From IDS-8 sp964424805 (GTDB lineage: Bacteria > Pseudomonadota > Gammaproteobacteria > Steroidobacterales > Woeseiaceae), in assembly GCA_964424805.1 (NCBI GenBank), contig CAYRKH010000005.1, positions 38,257-102,256 on the forward strand: a stretch of 64,000 nucleotides of DNA. Direction: 5' to 3'. The notes beneath the pieces are model-generated. The model was not told the origin of the DNA. It searched no databases and worked only from the letters and a program-made list of their open reading frames with translations. This document shows, piece by piece, positions 41,699 through 50,776 of this stretch. How positions within the stretch are numbered: the first letter of the stretch is position 1; each line of letters begins with the position of its first letter. The position numbers and the translations under genes are program-made.

Positions 41699-43068
41699 GC
41701 ACCCGCTCGGACGCCCTCGTGCTGTTCGGCGCTACCGGCGACCTCGCCTACAAGGAAATCTTTCCTGCGCTACAGGCGCTCGTGCGCAAGCAGGACCTCG
41801 CGATACCCGTGATCGCCACGGCGCGCGGCGGAACTCTCGACCAGATCAGGCAGCGCGCCCGCGACAGCATCGCGGAGCACGGCGTGGATGACGAGTCGGC
41901 AACCCGCCGCCTGACGGAGCTGCTGAACTACGTCGAGGGCGATTACGAGCGCCCCCGGACCTTCGAGCGGCTGCGAAAGGCGATCGGCGGTGCGGCCGCG
42001 CCGCTCTACTACCTCGCGATTCCACCGAACATGTTCGCCACCGTTATCCGCGGCCTCGACGCGGCCGGCTGCGCCGGCGAGGGCGCCCAGATCGTCGTCG
42101 AGAAGCCCTTCGGCCGCGACCTGGAATCGGCACGCGCCCTCGGCAGGACGGTGCACGGGGTGTTCGACGAGGACGACATCTTCCGGATCGATCATTACCT
42201 CGGCAAGGAGTCGGTGCAGAACCTGCTGTATTTCCGCTTCGCCAACTCATTTCTCGAACCGATCTGGAACGCCGGTCACGTCGCGAGTATCCAGATCACC
42301 ATGGCCGAGAACTTCGGGGTCGAGACGCGCGGTGCGTTCTACGACAGCGTCGGTGCCATACGCGACGTGGTGCAGAATCACCTGCTGCAGATCGTCGCGC
42401 ACGTCGCGATGGAACGCCCGGCAAACCTGCTGGGCGATGCGGTGCGGGATGCCAAAGCCGAGCTGCTGTCGCGCGTGCGGCCGCTCTCGCCCGGGAACCT
42501 CGTGCGGGGCCAGTACGCCGGGTATCGGGAGGAACGGGGCGTCGCCCCCGAATCCAACGTTGAAACCTTCGCGGCAATGAAACTCGAGATCGATTCGGAA
42601 CGCTGGCGCGGCGTGCCCTTCCTGATCCGCACCGGCAAGCGCATGGCGACGACCGTCACCGAGGTGGTGGTGGAGCTGAAGCGCACGCCGCTAGTGCAGG
42701 AGGAGCGGCAGCCGTGTGCGCCCAACTACCTCCGCTTCCGTCTCGGGCCGGAGCGGGTGGCGATCGCCCTCGGAGCGCTGTCGAAGAAACCCGGCAGCGA
42801 AATGGTCGGCGAGAACGTGGAGCTCCTCGTGGGCGACGACGCGCACGACCACATGGGTGCCTACGAGCGGCTGATCGGCGACGCCATACGGGGCGATCAC
42901 ACCCTGTTCGCACGCGAGGACACCGTTGCGCACTGCTGGCGGATCGTGGAGCCGGTGCTGGACCTTTCCGAGCCGGTCGCCTCATACGCGCCCGGCAGCT
43001 GGGGCCCGGAGGAAGCGGACGCGCTGGCCGGGGATATCGGCGGCTGGCTGTTCCCGAGGTGCGAATGA
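41695..43068 (+). CDS. zwf: Glucose-6-phosphate dehydrogenase
   Basis: A 457-residue enzyme forming 6-phosphogluconolactone. The nucleotide motif FGATGDLAYKEIFPAL is near the start, and the active-site signature RIDHYLGKESVQNLLYFRF is complete. Later elements include QNHLLQIVAHVAMERP and FLIRTGKRMATTVTEV. Its ATG overlaps the gnd stop, and its stop overlaps pgl, so the oxidative pentose phosphate genes are one coupled unit. Confidence 0.95.
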   Translation: MSTRSDALVLFGATGDLAYKEIFPALQALVRKQDLAIPVIATARGGTLDQIRQRARDSIAEHGVDDESATRRLTELLNYVEGDYERPRTFERLRKAIGGAAAPLYYLAIPPNMFATVIRGLDAAGCAGEGAQIVVEKPFGRDLESARALGRTVHGVFDEDDIFRIDHYLGKESVQNLLYFRFANSFLEPIWNAGHVASIQITMAENFGVETRGAFYDSVGAIRDVVQNHLLQIVAHVAMERPANLLGDAVRDAKAELLSRVRPLSPGNLVRGQYAGYREERGVAPESNVETFAAMKLEIDSERWRGVPFLIRTGKRMATTVTEVVVELKRTPLVQEERQPCAPNYLRFRLGPERVAIALGALSKKPGSEMVGENVELLVGDDAHDHMGAYERLIGDAIRGDHTLFAREDTVAHCWRIVEPVLDLSEPVASYAPGSWGPEEADALAGDIGGWLFPRCE

Positions 43069-43757
43069 AGATCCACATCGAAGCCGACGCCGACGATCTT
43101 GCACGGGAAGCCGCGGCCTTCATCGGCGAGCAGGGGCGGCTTGCAATAGCGGAACGCGGCCTGTTTTCCCTTGCGCTGAGCGGAGGGCGCGGTCCTCACG
43201 GGCTTTTCGAGGCGCTCGCGCGCGAGAAGCTCGACTGGGAGCGCGTGCACCTGTTCCAGGTCGACGAGCGGGCGGCGCCCCTGGAATCGCCCGAACGGAA
43301 CTTTCGTGCGATCGTGGCGCTGCTGGTGGATCGCGTGTCGATTCCCTGCGAACAGCTCTACCCGATGCCGGTCGCTCGCGACGACCTGCAAGCGGCCGCC
43401 GGGGAATACGCCGCCACGCTCGAGCGGGTGCTGGGTGACGGCCGCGTCCTGGACCTGGTGCACCTCGGGCTGGGCGAGGACGGACACACGGCGTCACTGC
43501 TGCCCGATGATCCCGCTGCCGAATCGGGTGCGCCTGTAATCGTCTCGAGGGAGTACCAGGGCTTCCGGCGGCTGTCCCTGAACTACGAGGTGCTCTCGGG
43601 AGCGCGGCGGCGCTGCTGGTTCGTCACGGGGGCGGCCAAAAGCGAGGTGCTGCTTCGGGCGCTGGACGGTGACGGCGGTATTCCGGCAGGACGGGTCTCG
43701 CGCGAGAACACATGGTTTTTCGTCGACCTGGCGGCCGGAGCCGCGCTGGAGCAGTGA
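43065..43757 (+). CDS. pgl: 6-phosphogluconolactonase
   Basis: A 230-residue enzyme hydrolysing 6-phosphogluconolactone. The family motifs FSLALSGGRGPHGLFEAL, VHLFQVDERAAPLESPERNF and HLGLGEDGHTASLLPDDP are all present. The ATG at 43065 overlaps the zwf stop (ATGA). With zwf and gnd it completes the oxidative pentose phosphate branch. No edd or eda is nearby. Confidence 0.93.
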   Translation: MKIHIEADADDLAREAAAFIGEQGRLAIAERGLFSLALSGGRGPHGLFEALAREKLDWERVHLFQVDERAAPLESPERNFRAIVALLVDRVSIPCEQLYPMPVARDDLQAAAGEYAATLERVLGDGRVLDLVHLGLGEDGHTASLLPDDPAAESGAPVIVSREYQGFRRLSLNYEVLSGARRRCWFVTGAAKSEVLLRALDGDGGIPAGRVSRENTWFFVDLAAGAALEQ

Positions 43758-43851
43758 CGCGGCAGGCCGAGGCGCAAGGCGGCTCGGGTGCCTCAGCCGC
43801 GGCAGGTCATCGAGAACGTGCCGGCTGGAGTGAATTCCTTCGCAATACCCG

Positions 43852-43867
43852 CTGTGAAGTAAATCAC
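43852..43867 (+). promoter_or_regulatory. Perfect CRP-type operator
   Basis: TGTGAAGTAAATCACA is an exact match to the CRP half-site pair TGTGA-N6-TCACA. A possible -10 TAATCT lies at 43910-43915; if real, the operator centre is at about -61, a normal class I activation distance. It stands 80 bases before the small acidic ORF at 43947. Confidence 0.7.
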
Positions 43868-43946
43868 ACAATTTGCGAACCGCTTCACACCTTTGGTCAT
43901 TTTGTTCACGTAATCTTCCCCGAGCCCGCTTCGAGAGGAGGAACCG

Positions 43947-44105
43947 ATGGGGAGCGATACGGACCGCCTGCCGGCACTCGATGAGAATGATTTCGTCGAT
44001 ACCATCGTGCTGACCGATTCAGACGTGATGGCAACCCGCGAAGTCCGGCAACTGCTGGACCCGAATGCCTGGGCCGACGGTGAGCACGAGGACGACGAGG
44101 CCTGA
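43947..44105 (+). CDS. Small acidic protein of unknown function (52 aa)
   Basis: A 52-residue ORF starting with ATG at 43947, six bases after a strong GAGGAGG. It is rich in Asp and Glu, beginning MGSDTDRLPALDENDFVDTI and ending in a run of Glu/Asp (EHEDDEA), with no transmembrane segment. It lies between pgl and the convergent histidine kinase, under a CRP-type operator. No family is recognised. Its strong ribosome binding site and own regulatory region argue that it is a real gene. Confidence 0.7.
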   Translation: MGSDTDRLPALDENDFVDTIVLTDSDVMATREVRQLLDPNAWADGEHEDDEA

Positions 44106-44117
44106 ACCGGCCGCGGA

Positions 44118-46055
44118 TCAAGCCCGCTCGTCCAGCGCTTCGCGAACCTTGCGGGCGAGCTCTTTGGGTGAGAACGGTTTCTGTACCAGGACGATGGTGT
44201 CGTCCACCTCGATGGCACCGCGCGTGTAGCCGGACATGTAGACCGGTTTTATCTCCGGGTATATCGCGGTGAGGCGTTGCACGAGCTGGGGACCGTTCAT
44301 GTCCGGCATGACGATATCGGTGACCACGGCGTCGATCAGCGTCTCGGCCGATCCGGCGATTCGCAGGGCTTCCGTGGCGTCCGCCGCTTCGAGGATGGTG
44401 TAGCCGAGCATCGACAACAGCCGCACGACGAGGCTGCGCACGGGCTCCTCGTCTTCCACCACCAGCAGCGTTTCGGTACCGCGCATCTTCTCCGAGTGGG
44501 TCGGCTCGCGCTCCGGCTCCGGCTCCGCCGTCTCCCGCGGCAGCAGCACGCGGAACGTCGTGCCATGGCCCGGCTCGCTGTAAACCCAGATGAAGCCACC
44601 GGCCTGCTTCACGATGCCGTAGCAGGTCGCGAGGCCCAGCCCGGTGCCCTTGCCCGGCTCCTTGGTGGTGAAGAACGGCTCGAAGAGCCGCGCCTGCGTC
44701 TCCTCGTCCATACCGATGCCGGTATCGGATATGGAGATCGCGACATAGCGCCCGGTCGCCACGTCCCGCACCTTCGACGTCGCGTACTCGTCACCCACCT
44801 CGACATTGGCGGTTTCAATCGCCAGGCGCCCGCCGTCGGGCATCGCGTCACGCGCGTTCACCGCGATGTTGACCAGCACCTGCTCCAGCCCGCCGGCATC
44901 GATTCTCACGTGCCAGAGATCCGGCGCCAGGTCGGTACGGAATTCGATATTGTCGCCGATGAGGCGACGCATCATCTTGTCGACCTCGCCGACCAGCTCG
45001 TTCACGTTCAGCACGGACGATGCAACGGGGCGGCGGCGCGAATAAGCAAGCAACTGCCCGGTCAGCTTCTCGGCCCGCCGTGCGGCTTTCAGCACCTCCT
45101 GCATATCGTCGTGCGCCCCGCTGCCGGGCGCCAGGCTCTCCAGCACGAACTCGCCGAAGTTCGAAATGACGGTCAGGAGATTGTTGAAATCGTGTGCGAT
45201 GCCGCCGGCCAGCCGCCCGATCGCTTCCATCTTCTGCGCCTGGCGAAACTGTTCCTCGAGTCGCTTTTCTTCGGTTCGATCGAGCAGGATCCCCACCAGC
45301 TCCGTCACCCGGCCGTCCGGCCCGCGCGCGGCAGCGGCGGCGTGGCAGGTGACGTTTCGCCAGCTCCCGTCCTTGTGAAGGATGCGGAACTCCGCGGCAA
45401 AGTCACGCGAACGGCCGGCGACGAACGCCTCACGGATGTCGATCGCCCGCTGCCGCTCATCCGGGTGGATACGGCCGAAGAACCATTCGCGGAACTCCGC
45501 GGGCGGTGGCAGCTCATCGCGGAGCATGCCGAAGATCTCCGCGTAGCGATCGTTGAAGTAGGCATCCTGCCCGACGGGCACCGTGAACTCGAACACCCCG
45601 GCGCCCGTCGCCTGCAGCGCGACCGCCAACCGCCGCTGCTCCCTGTCCTTCGCGGCTTCAGCCGCGCGTCCCTGGCGCCTCCGCTCCGCTTCCGCCAGCT
45701 CCCGCTGAACCGCCGCGTTCAGGCGGCCGAGGTGCCCCTTCAGGATGTAATCGCGGGCGCCGGCTTTCATGGCCTGCACGGCGCGCTCCTCGCCCATGGC
45801 GCCCGACACGAAAATGAACGGGATGTCGTAGCCCTGCCGGTTGAACACCTCGTAGGCGGTCAGCCCGTCGAATTGCGGCATGGAGAAGTCGCTGATGATG
45901 AGATCCCACTCGCGGCGCGCCAGGGCGGCCAGCAGGCCAGCCTCCGTATCGACCCGCGCGTGCGTAACCGCAAAGCCGCCCCGCTTCAGCTCCGCGCAGA
46001 TCAGCTCCGCATCGAAGTCCGAATCTTCGATGAAGAGGACGCGCAGTTCCTTCAT
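44118..46055 (-). CDS. Hybrid sensor histidine kinase (REC-PAS-HisKA-HATPase-REC)
   Basis: A 645-residue cytosolic kinase. An N-terminal receiver domain has phosphoacceptor D56, then a PAS domain of about residues 140-260, HisKA with H288 in GGIAHDFNNLL, and an HATPase domain with NIAVNARDAM, DTGIGMDEE and a GTGLGLATC stretch. A second receiver of about 120 residues closes the protein (TDIVMPDMNGP). No transmembrane helices are seen. The ATG at 46055 overlaps the response regulator stop (ATGA), so the regulator phosphorylates in a coupled phosphorelay; this is inference. Confidence 0.92.
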   Translation of the reverse strand: MKELRVLFIEDSDFDAELICAELKRGGFAVTHARVDTEAGLLAALARREWDLIISDFSMPQFDGLTAYEVFNRQGYDIPFIFVSGAMGEERAVQAMKAGARDYILKGHLGRLNAAVQRELAEAERRRQGRAAEAAKDREQRRLAVALQATGAGVFEFTVPVGQDAYFNDRYAEIFGMLRDELPPPAEFREWFFGRIHPDERQRAIDIREAFVAGRSRDFAAEFRILHKDGSWRNVTCHAAAAARGPDGRVTELVGILLDRTEEKRLEEQFRQAQKMEAIGRLAGGIAHDFNNLLTVISNFGEFVLESLAPGSGAHDDMQEVLKAARRAEKLTGQLLAYSRRRPVASSVLNVNELVGEVDKMMRRLIGDNIEFRTDLAPDLWHVRIDAGGLEQVLVNIAVNARDAMPDGGRLAIETANVEVGDEYATSKVRDVATGRYVAISISDTGIGMDEETQARLFEPFFTTKEPGKGTGLGLATCYGIVKQAGGFIWVYSEPGHGTTFRVLLPRETAEPEPEREPTHSEKMRGTETLLVVEDEEPVRSLVVRLLSMLGYTILEAADATEALRIAGSAETLIDAVVTDIVMPDMNGPQLVQRLTAIYPEIKPVYMSGYTRGAIEVDDTIVLVQKPFSPKELARKVREALDERA

Positions 46056-46507
46056 CAGGACGGTGCCCGGTTGATGGCCAGCCAGTAGTACCCGGCGCGG
46101 CTCGCGACTTCGGCGAGCGAGTCGAAGTCCAGCGGCTTCACGATGTAGCTGTTCGCACCGAGGCTGTAGGATTCGGTGATGTCCTTCTCTTCCTCGGACG
46201 AGGTCATGATAACGATCGGGATGTGCCGCGTCTTCTCGTCGGCTTTCAGGGCGCGGGTAACCTCGATACCGTCGATCTTCGGCATCTTGAGGTCGAGCAG
46301 GATGAGCCGGGGCCCGGTTCCGGAACGGCCTTCGAATTCGCCGCGCCTGTACACGTAGTCGAGTGCCTGCTCGCCGTCCTTGACCCACACGACGCTGTTG
46401 GCAAGGTTGTGCTTCTTGAGTCCCCGCATGGCGAGCTCCGCGTCCAGCGCGTTATCGTCGACGAGGAGGATCTCCACTTGCTCATATTCTTTCACGGCCA
46501 TCTCCAT
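46055..46507 (-). CDS. Single-domain response regulator (Rcp1-like)
   Basis: A 150-residue receiver protein without an output domain. The acidic pair VDDN is at residues 16-19, the phosphoacceptor D72 lies in ILLDLKMP, and the conserved lysine is in YIVKPLDF. The Rcp1-like insertion before D72 (GEFEGRSGTGPR) is typical of regulators paired with hybrid or photoreceptor kinases. Start at 46507 or the ATG two codons later. Confidence 0.92.
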   Translation of the reverse strand: MEMAVKEYEQVEILLVDDNALDAELAMRGLKKHNLANSVVWVKDGEQALDYVYRRGEFEGRSGTGPRLILLDLKMPKIDGIEVTRALKADEKTRHIPIVIMTSSEEEKDITESYSLGANSYIVKPLDFDSLAEVASRAGYYWLAINRAPS

Positions 46508-46609
46508 TGACAGGTTTCCGGCGCCGCCGACTCGATGGGCCGGGTAATCGCGACCGGGCAGGATAGCGGCAGGCCGGCGAAGGCGAAAGCCGCCCGAAGC
46601 AACGCCGGC

Positions 46610-47791
46610 TCAGGCACCGTTCGCCGCGGATGCCGGGCTCCAGGCGCGCACGATCCCTTCGATCTCTTCCGCAGGCACGGCGGCACCGACCAGGTACCCT
46701 TGAGCCCTGTCACAGTTGACCGTCTCCAGGTAGTGCAGCGCTTCCCGCGTTTCGACGCCTTCGGCGCAGACGGTAATGTTGAGCGCGTGCGCCATGTCCA
46801 CGGTGGCGCGCACGATCGCCCGCGCCTCGTCGTCGTCCGGCAATCCCCTGATGAACATGCGATCAATCTTCAGCTCGTCGAAAGGCAGCTGGTAGAGTTG
46901 CTGCAGCGACGAGAAGCCGGTGCCGAAATCGTCGATCGAGAGACTGATGTCGTTAACGCAGAGCCGCAGGAAAATGTCCATGGCCTTCGTTGCATCGGCC
47001 ATCGCCGTGGATTCGGTCAATTCGATGGCCAGCAGGCTCCCCGGCAGCTCGTGCTTCTTCAGCAGCGCCGTCAGCCGGTTCGGGAAGTCGAGATCCTCCA
47101 CGAGGCTGCCGGACAGGTTCACGGCGACCTTGAGGAGCATGCCGGCCTGCTTCCATGCCGCGGCCTGCCGGACGGCGGACTCGAGCACGAAGTCCGTGAG
47201 CGCCTCTATGAGCCGGTATTCTTCCAACAGGCTCAGGAACTCGCCGGGCGCGACCAGGCCGCGCGCCGGATGCTGCCAGCGCACCAGCGCCTCGGCACCG
47301 TCGACCCGCCAGCCGTTCTTCTCGCGGACGATCTTCGGCTGGTAATGAACGACGAACTGCCGGGCCTGCAGCGCCGCGGCAAGCTCCGCCTGGCTGAAAG
47401 TACGGGTGGCGCTCAGCGCCTCCTTCAGGCGCCGCTCGAGCTGCTTGCGCTGCAGGGGCTTCTGCAGCACGCCGAGCATCTGCAGGCCCTGCGACCGCCC
47501 CAGCTTCTCGGCCGTGTTGAGCACCCGCTGGTCCATGCCGCTGATGACCATGACCTGCGCATCCGACTTGCCTTCCTTCACCTGGTGCAGGAGCTGTACG
47601 CCGTCGACCCCCGGCATCTTCAGGTCGAGGATCAGGAGCGAGGGCTGGAAATCCTTCAGCGTCTGCAGGAAGCGGCCGGAGTTGTTCAGTGTCTTGACGT
47701 CGAAGCCCAGGGGTTCGGCCACTCGCGCGACGACCGCGCATATGGCGGGTTCGTCATCAACGATCAACAGTCGGTTTTTTGACCGTCGCAT
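46610..47791 (-). CDS. REC-EAL cyclic-di-GMP phosphodiesterase
   Basis: A 393-residue protein. The receiver domain (D56 in LLILDLKMPGVDG) is followed by an EAL domain of about residues 130-380. The EAL signature is E167 in DGAEALVRWQ, and VNLSGS, ELTES and the IDDFGTGFSSL element are complete, so c-di-GMP hydrolysis to pGpG is likely. The ATG at 47791 starts the receiver domain directly; a longer frame to 47893 has no supporting features. It is likely co-regulated with the adjacent two-component genes. Confidence 0.92.
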   Translation of the reverse strand: MRRSKNRLLIVDDEPAICAVVARVAEPLGFDVKTLNNSGRFLQTLKDFQPSLLILDLKMPGVDGVQLLHQVKEGKSDAQVMVISGMDQRVLNTAEKLGRSQGLQMLGVLQKPLQRKQLERRLKEALSATRTFSQAELAAALQARQFVVHYQPKIVREKNGWRVDGAEALVRWQHPARGLVAPGEFLSLLEEYRLIEALTDFVLESAVRQAAAWKQAGMLLKVAVNLSGSLVEDLDFPNRLTALLKKHELPGSLLAIELTESTAMADATKAMDIFLRLCVNDISLSIDDFGTGFSSLQQLYQLPFDELKIDRMFIRGLPDDDEARAIVRATVDMAHALNITVCAEGVETREALHYLETVNCDRAQGYLVGAAVPAEEIEGIVRAWSPASAANGA

Positions 47792-47923
47792 ATCCGGTAT
47801 CCGCGCTCCCTGTGGGCGGCGAAACAGGCGATCATTGTCCCCGCGCCCTCGGCGTGGTTCTGCGAACCTGCCCACATTATGGCTGCCGCCCATCCGGCTC
47901 CATGTGTGGAAATATTACCCGGG

Positions 47924-49678
47924 TTAGCGGTAACCGTACAGGCCGGTTGCCGAAAGCTTGGTCGTGCGGGTTTTGGGGCTGTAGGGCAGCACCTGGAGTG
48001 TTTCGCCCTGCTCGAGCCGGGCCTTCAGGCGCGACCACCAGCGATGCGAGAAGAGCTCGCCGTGGTACTGGCGAAATACCGGGTCGAGCTCCGGGCCCAG
48101 TCCCAGGAAGCGCGCGAATTCTTCGGGGAACACGTCGTGGGGCCCGACGAAGAACCACGGCTCAGCGGCCATCTCGTCCTCCGGCCGGTCACTTTTCGGC
48201 AGCGGCCGGAACACGCAGTCGGTAACGAACGTGACCTCGTCGTAGTCGTAAAAGATGACGCGGCCGTGGCGGGTCACACCGAAGTTCTTCAGCAGCAGGT
48301 CGCCCGCGAAGAGGTTGCCGAATGCCAGGTCGCGTACGGCCTGGCCATAGTCGATTACCACGCTCCGCGCGCTTTCCGGGTCGGCGTCCTTCAGGTACAC
48401 GTCCAGGGGGATCAGGCGCCGCTCGATGTAGAGGTGCTGGATCAGCAGGCGACCGCCGTCGATGCGGCAGTTCTTGCTGCAGGTATCGAGCAGTGCATCG
48501 AGCTGCGATGCTTCGAAGCGCGAGAGGTCGAAGGACAGGCGGCGAAACTCCTGCGCGTCGACCAGCCGGCCCGCGCGATCCTGCCGGAAAACCAGCTCGT
48601 ATTTCTCCCGCACCTCGTCGCGCCGGATGTTCTTGGAGAACCCGAAGCTGTCCCGGATCACCTTGAACACCACGTTGAACGACGGCAGCGTGAACACTTC
48701 CATTACCATGCCGCGAGCCCCCGGCGCCCGCACGAACAGGTCGGTAGAGTCCTGCAGGTGCCGAACCAGCGTGCGGTAGCGTTCCGTCTTGCCCTGCTTC
48801 GCCCGGCCGAGCACGGTGTAGAGTTCCTCGATCGGCTTCACGGGCATCAGCTCGCGCAGGAAGCGCACGGCGCTGCCGACGCTGTCGAGGTCGACGTGAA
48901 AGTAGCTGCGGGTGAAGCCGAACAGCATGCTGACGTCGTTCTCCGAGAGGATCACGACGTCCGACACCACGCCCTCGTCGGGATGCGCGAACGGGATGAC
49001 GAGCGGTACCTGCCACCCGCGGCCGAGCAGCCGGCCGACCGCGTAGGCTCGCCGGCCGCGATAGAAGAGCTCCGGCACGATCTCGACGGCCTGCACGGGG
49101 TCGTGGAGGTTTCGCTCGCTGCGGTAAGCCTCCACCTCGGCGACGATGAACCGGATGGTGCCGTCCGTGTCCCGGTACAGCCGCGAAAACGGCAGGTCCC
49201 CGAGCAGCTCCTCGAACAGGAGGTAGAGGGAACCGCGGTTCGCGTAGCGGCGAGTCGGCAGGGGATCGGCAGAAGCCAGCGCCGGGTCCACGTCACGCGC
49301 CAGGAACTCGACCTCCGGGTCTACGCCGACGGTGTGAAAGATGCGCCGGGTCAGCGAGCTGAAGAAGGTCTTGTAGAACCCCGAGTCGGCGCACTCGGCG
49401 ATCAGGCGGGCGTAGCGCTCCTTGATCCGGCTCCAGCATTCCCGGCTGGTGTACTGATCGTCCAGCGTGGCGGCCAGGTCGTGGCGGGTGGCGATGACGG
49501 AGTGGTTGTAGAGGTCGATACGGCTGACGGCATCGCGCCGGTTTGCCGCCCAGTCGCGGCGCTCGAAGTGCTGCGCCGAGCGGCGGGTGATCTCGCCGAA
49601 ACGCCGGTTGTACTCGCTGAAGGCCTCGAAGATCCGCTGCGCGGCGACCTGCTCCAGCGTGTCGGGATCCACGGCCAT
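47924..49678 (-). CDS. aceK: Isocitrate dehydrogenase kinase/phosphatase
   Basis: A 584-residue bifunctional enzyme that inactivates and reactivates isocitrate dehydrogenase to direct carbon to the glyoxylate shunt. The regulatory N-terminal half is present, and the protein-kinase-like half includes FKVIRDSFGFSKNIRRDEVREKYE (here broken by description only) with FTLPSFNVVFKVI, DYGQAVRDLA and KNFGVTRHGRVIFYDYDEV, the kinase/phosphatase site. It is intact. Normally it follows aceA and aceB; neither is here. Confidence 0.95.
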   Translation of the reverse strand: MAVDPDTLEQVAAQRIFEAFSEYNRRFGEITRRSAQHFERRDWAANRRDAVSRIDLYNHSVIATRHDLAATLDDQYTSRECWSRIKERYARLIAECADSGFYKTFFSSLTRRIFHTVGVDPEVEFLARDVDPALASADPLPTRRYANRGSLYLLFEELLGDLPFSRLYRDTDGTIRFIVAEVEAYRSERNLHDPVQAVEIVPELFYRGRRAYAVGRLLGRGWQVPLVIPFAHPDEGVVSDVVILSENDVSMLFGFTRSYFHVDLDSVGSAVRFLRELMPVKPIEELYTVLGRAKQGKTERYRTLVRHLQDSTDLFVRAPGARGMVMEVFTLPSFNVVFKVIRDSFGFSKNIRRDEVREKYELVFRQDRAGRLVDAQEFRRLSFDLSRFEASQLDALLDTCSKNCRIDGGRLLIQHLYIERRLIPLDVYLKDADPESARSVVIDYGQAVRDLAFGNLFAGDLLLKNFGVTRHGRVIFYDYDEVTFVTDCVFRPLPKSDRPEDEMAAEPWFFVGPHDVFPEEFARFLGLGPELDPVFRQYHGELFSHRWWSRLKARLEQGETLQVLPYSPKTRTTKLSATGLYGYR

Positions 49679-49697
49679 CGTCAGGCGCCGCCGGGCG

Positions 49698-50765
49698 CTA
49701 GTCCGGCAGCGTTTCGGGACTGTTCCGCTGGTTCTCGAAACTGTGCCATACGGAAAAGAAGAGCGCCGCTATGATCGGCCCGACCAGCACGCCGGAGATG
49801 CCGAACATCGAGATGCCGCCGAGTGTCGCGAGCAGGATGATGTAATCGGGCAGGCCCGCATCGCGCCCGACAAGAACCGGGCGCAGCAGGTTGTCGACCA
49901 GGCCGATGACGACGGAGCCGATCGCGATCAGGATCACGCCCTTGATCCAGGAGCCGGTGGCGATGAGCATGATGGCTGCCGGGATCCACACGATCGCCGG
50001 GCCGACCGCCGGCAACAGGGAGAACAGCGCCATGACGACGCCCCACAGGATCGGGCCGCGCAGGCCGAGGGTCCAGAAGGCAAGGCCGCCGATGGCGCCC
50101 TGGATCGCCGCGATGAGGAACGTGCCCTTGAGCGTTGCCCGGGAGACCGCGGCGAAACGGCCGCCGAGGTGACGCGCGAGCGTCTCGTCCACCGGCAGCG
50201 CCTGGCGCACGCGCTGCAGCATGATGCTGCCGTCGCGTACGAAGAAGAACAGCAGGTAGAGCATGACGAACAGCTGCAGGAAGAAGACCAGCGTGTTCTG
50301 CCCGATCACCAGCGCGTTCGAAGCGATCCATTTGCCCCCGGCCATGGCGGCCTGCGACATGCCCTCCTGCAGCTGGCTGAGCTCGACACCAAACCGGTCC
50401 AGCAGCCCTCTCAGGACGGGGATCTGCTCCTGCAGCCAGACCAGGCCACGCTGGGGATTGATGTTACCGGCTTCGATGTCCTTCACGAGACTCGCGGCTT
50501 CCTGCGCTACCGCGAGCACCACCAGGAACACGGGAATGAGCACCGCAAACACGATGGTGACCGTCGTGATGAAGGCGTCGAGCGAGGGGCGATCCGGTAT
50601 GGAGCGGAGAAGGTAACGCTGCAGGGGATGGAACAGCACCGCGAGGACGAGCGCCCAGAAAATAGGCATCACGAAACCCGCGATGAGCCCGAAGAACCCG
50701 AGCGTCACGACGAACAGCAGCAAAATGAAGAACGCGTGATCGACTGACTTGCTCGAGAACGGCAT
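49698..50765 (-). CDS. AI-2E family transporter (PerM-like)
   Basis: A 355-residue inner-membrane protein with about eight helices. The family signatures are RDGSIMLQRVRQALP-type and the ALFSLLPAVGPAIVWIPAAI segment, then LVDNLLRPVLVGRDAGLPD near the C-terminus. Members include PerM and TqsA, which move small solutes or the AI-2 signal; the substrate is not predictable. It lies between aceK (19 bases downstream) and the ABC permease (12 bases upstream) on the same strand. Confidence 0.9.
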   Translation of the reverse strand: MPFSSKSVDHAFFILLLFVVTLGFFGLIAGFVMPIFWALVLAVLFHPLQRYLLRSIPDRPSLDAFITTVTIVFAVLIPVFLVVLAVAQEAASLVKDIEAGNINPQRGLVWLQEQIPVLRGLLDRFGVELSQLQEGMSQAAMAGGKWIASNALVIGQNTLVFFLQLFVMLYLLFFFVRDGSIMLQRVRQALPVDETLARHLGGRFAAVSRATLKGTFLIAAIQGAIGGLAFWTLGLRGPILWGVVMALFSLLPAVGPAIVWIPAAIMLIATGSWIKGVILIAIGSVVIGLVDNLLRPVLVGRDAGLPDYIILLATLGGISMFGISGVLVGPIIAALFFSVWHSFENQRNSPETLPD

Positions 50766-50776
50766 CGGCGTTCCCC

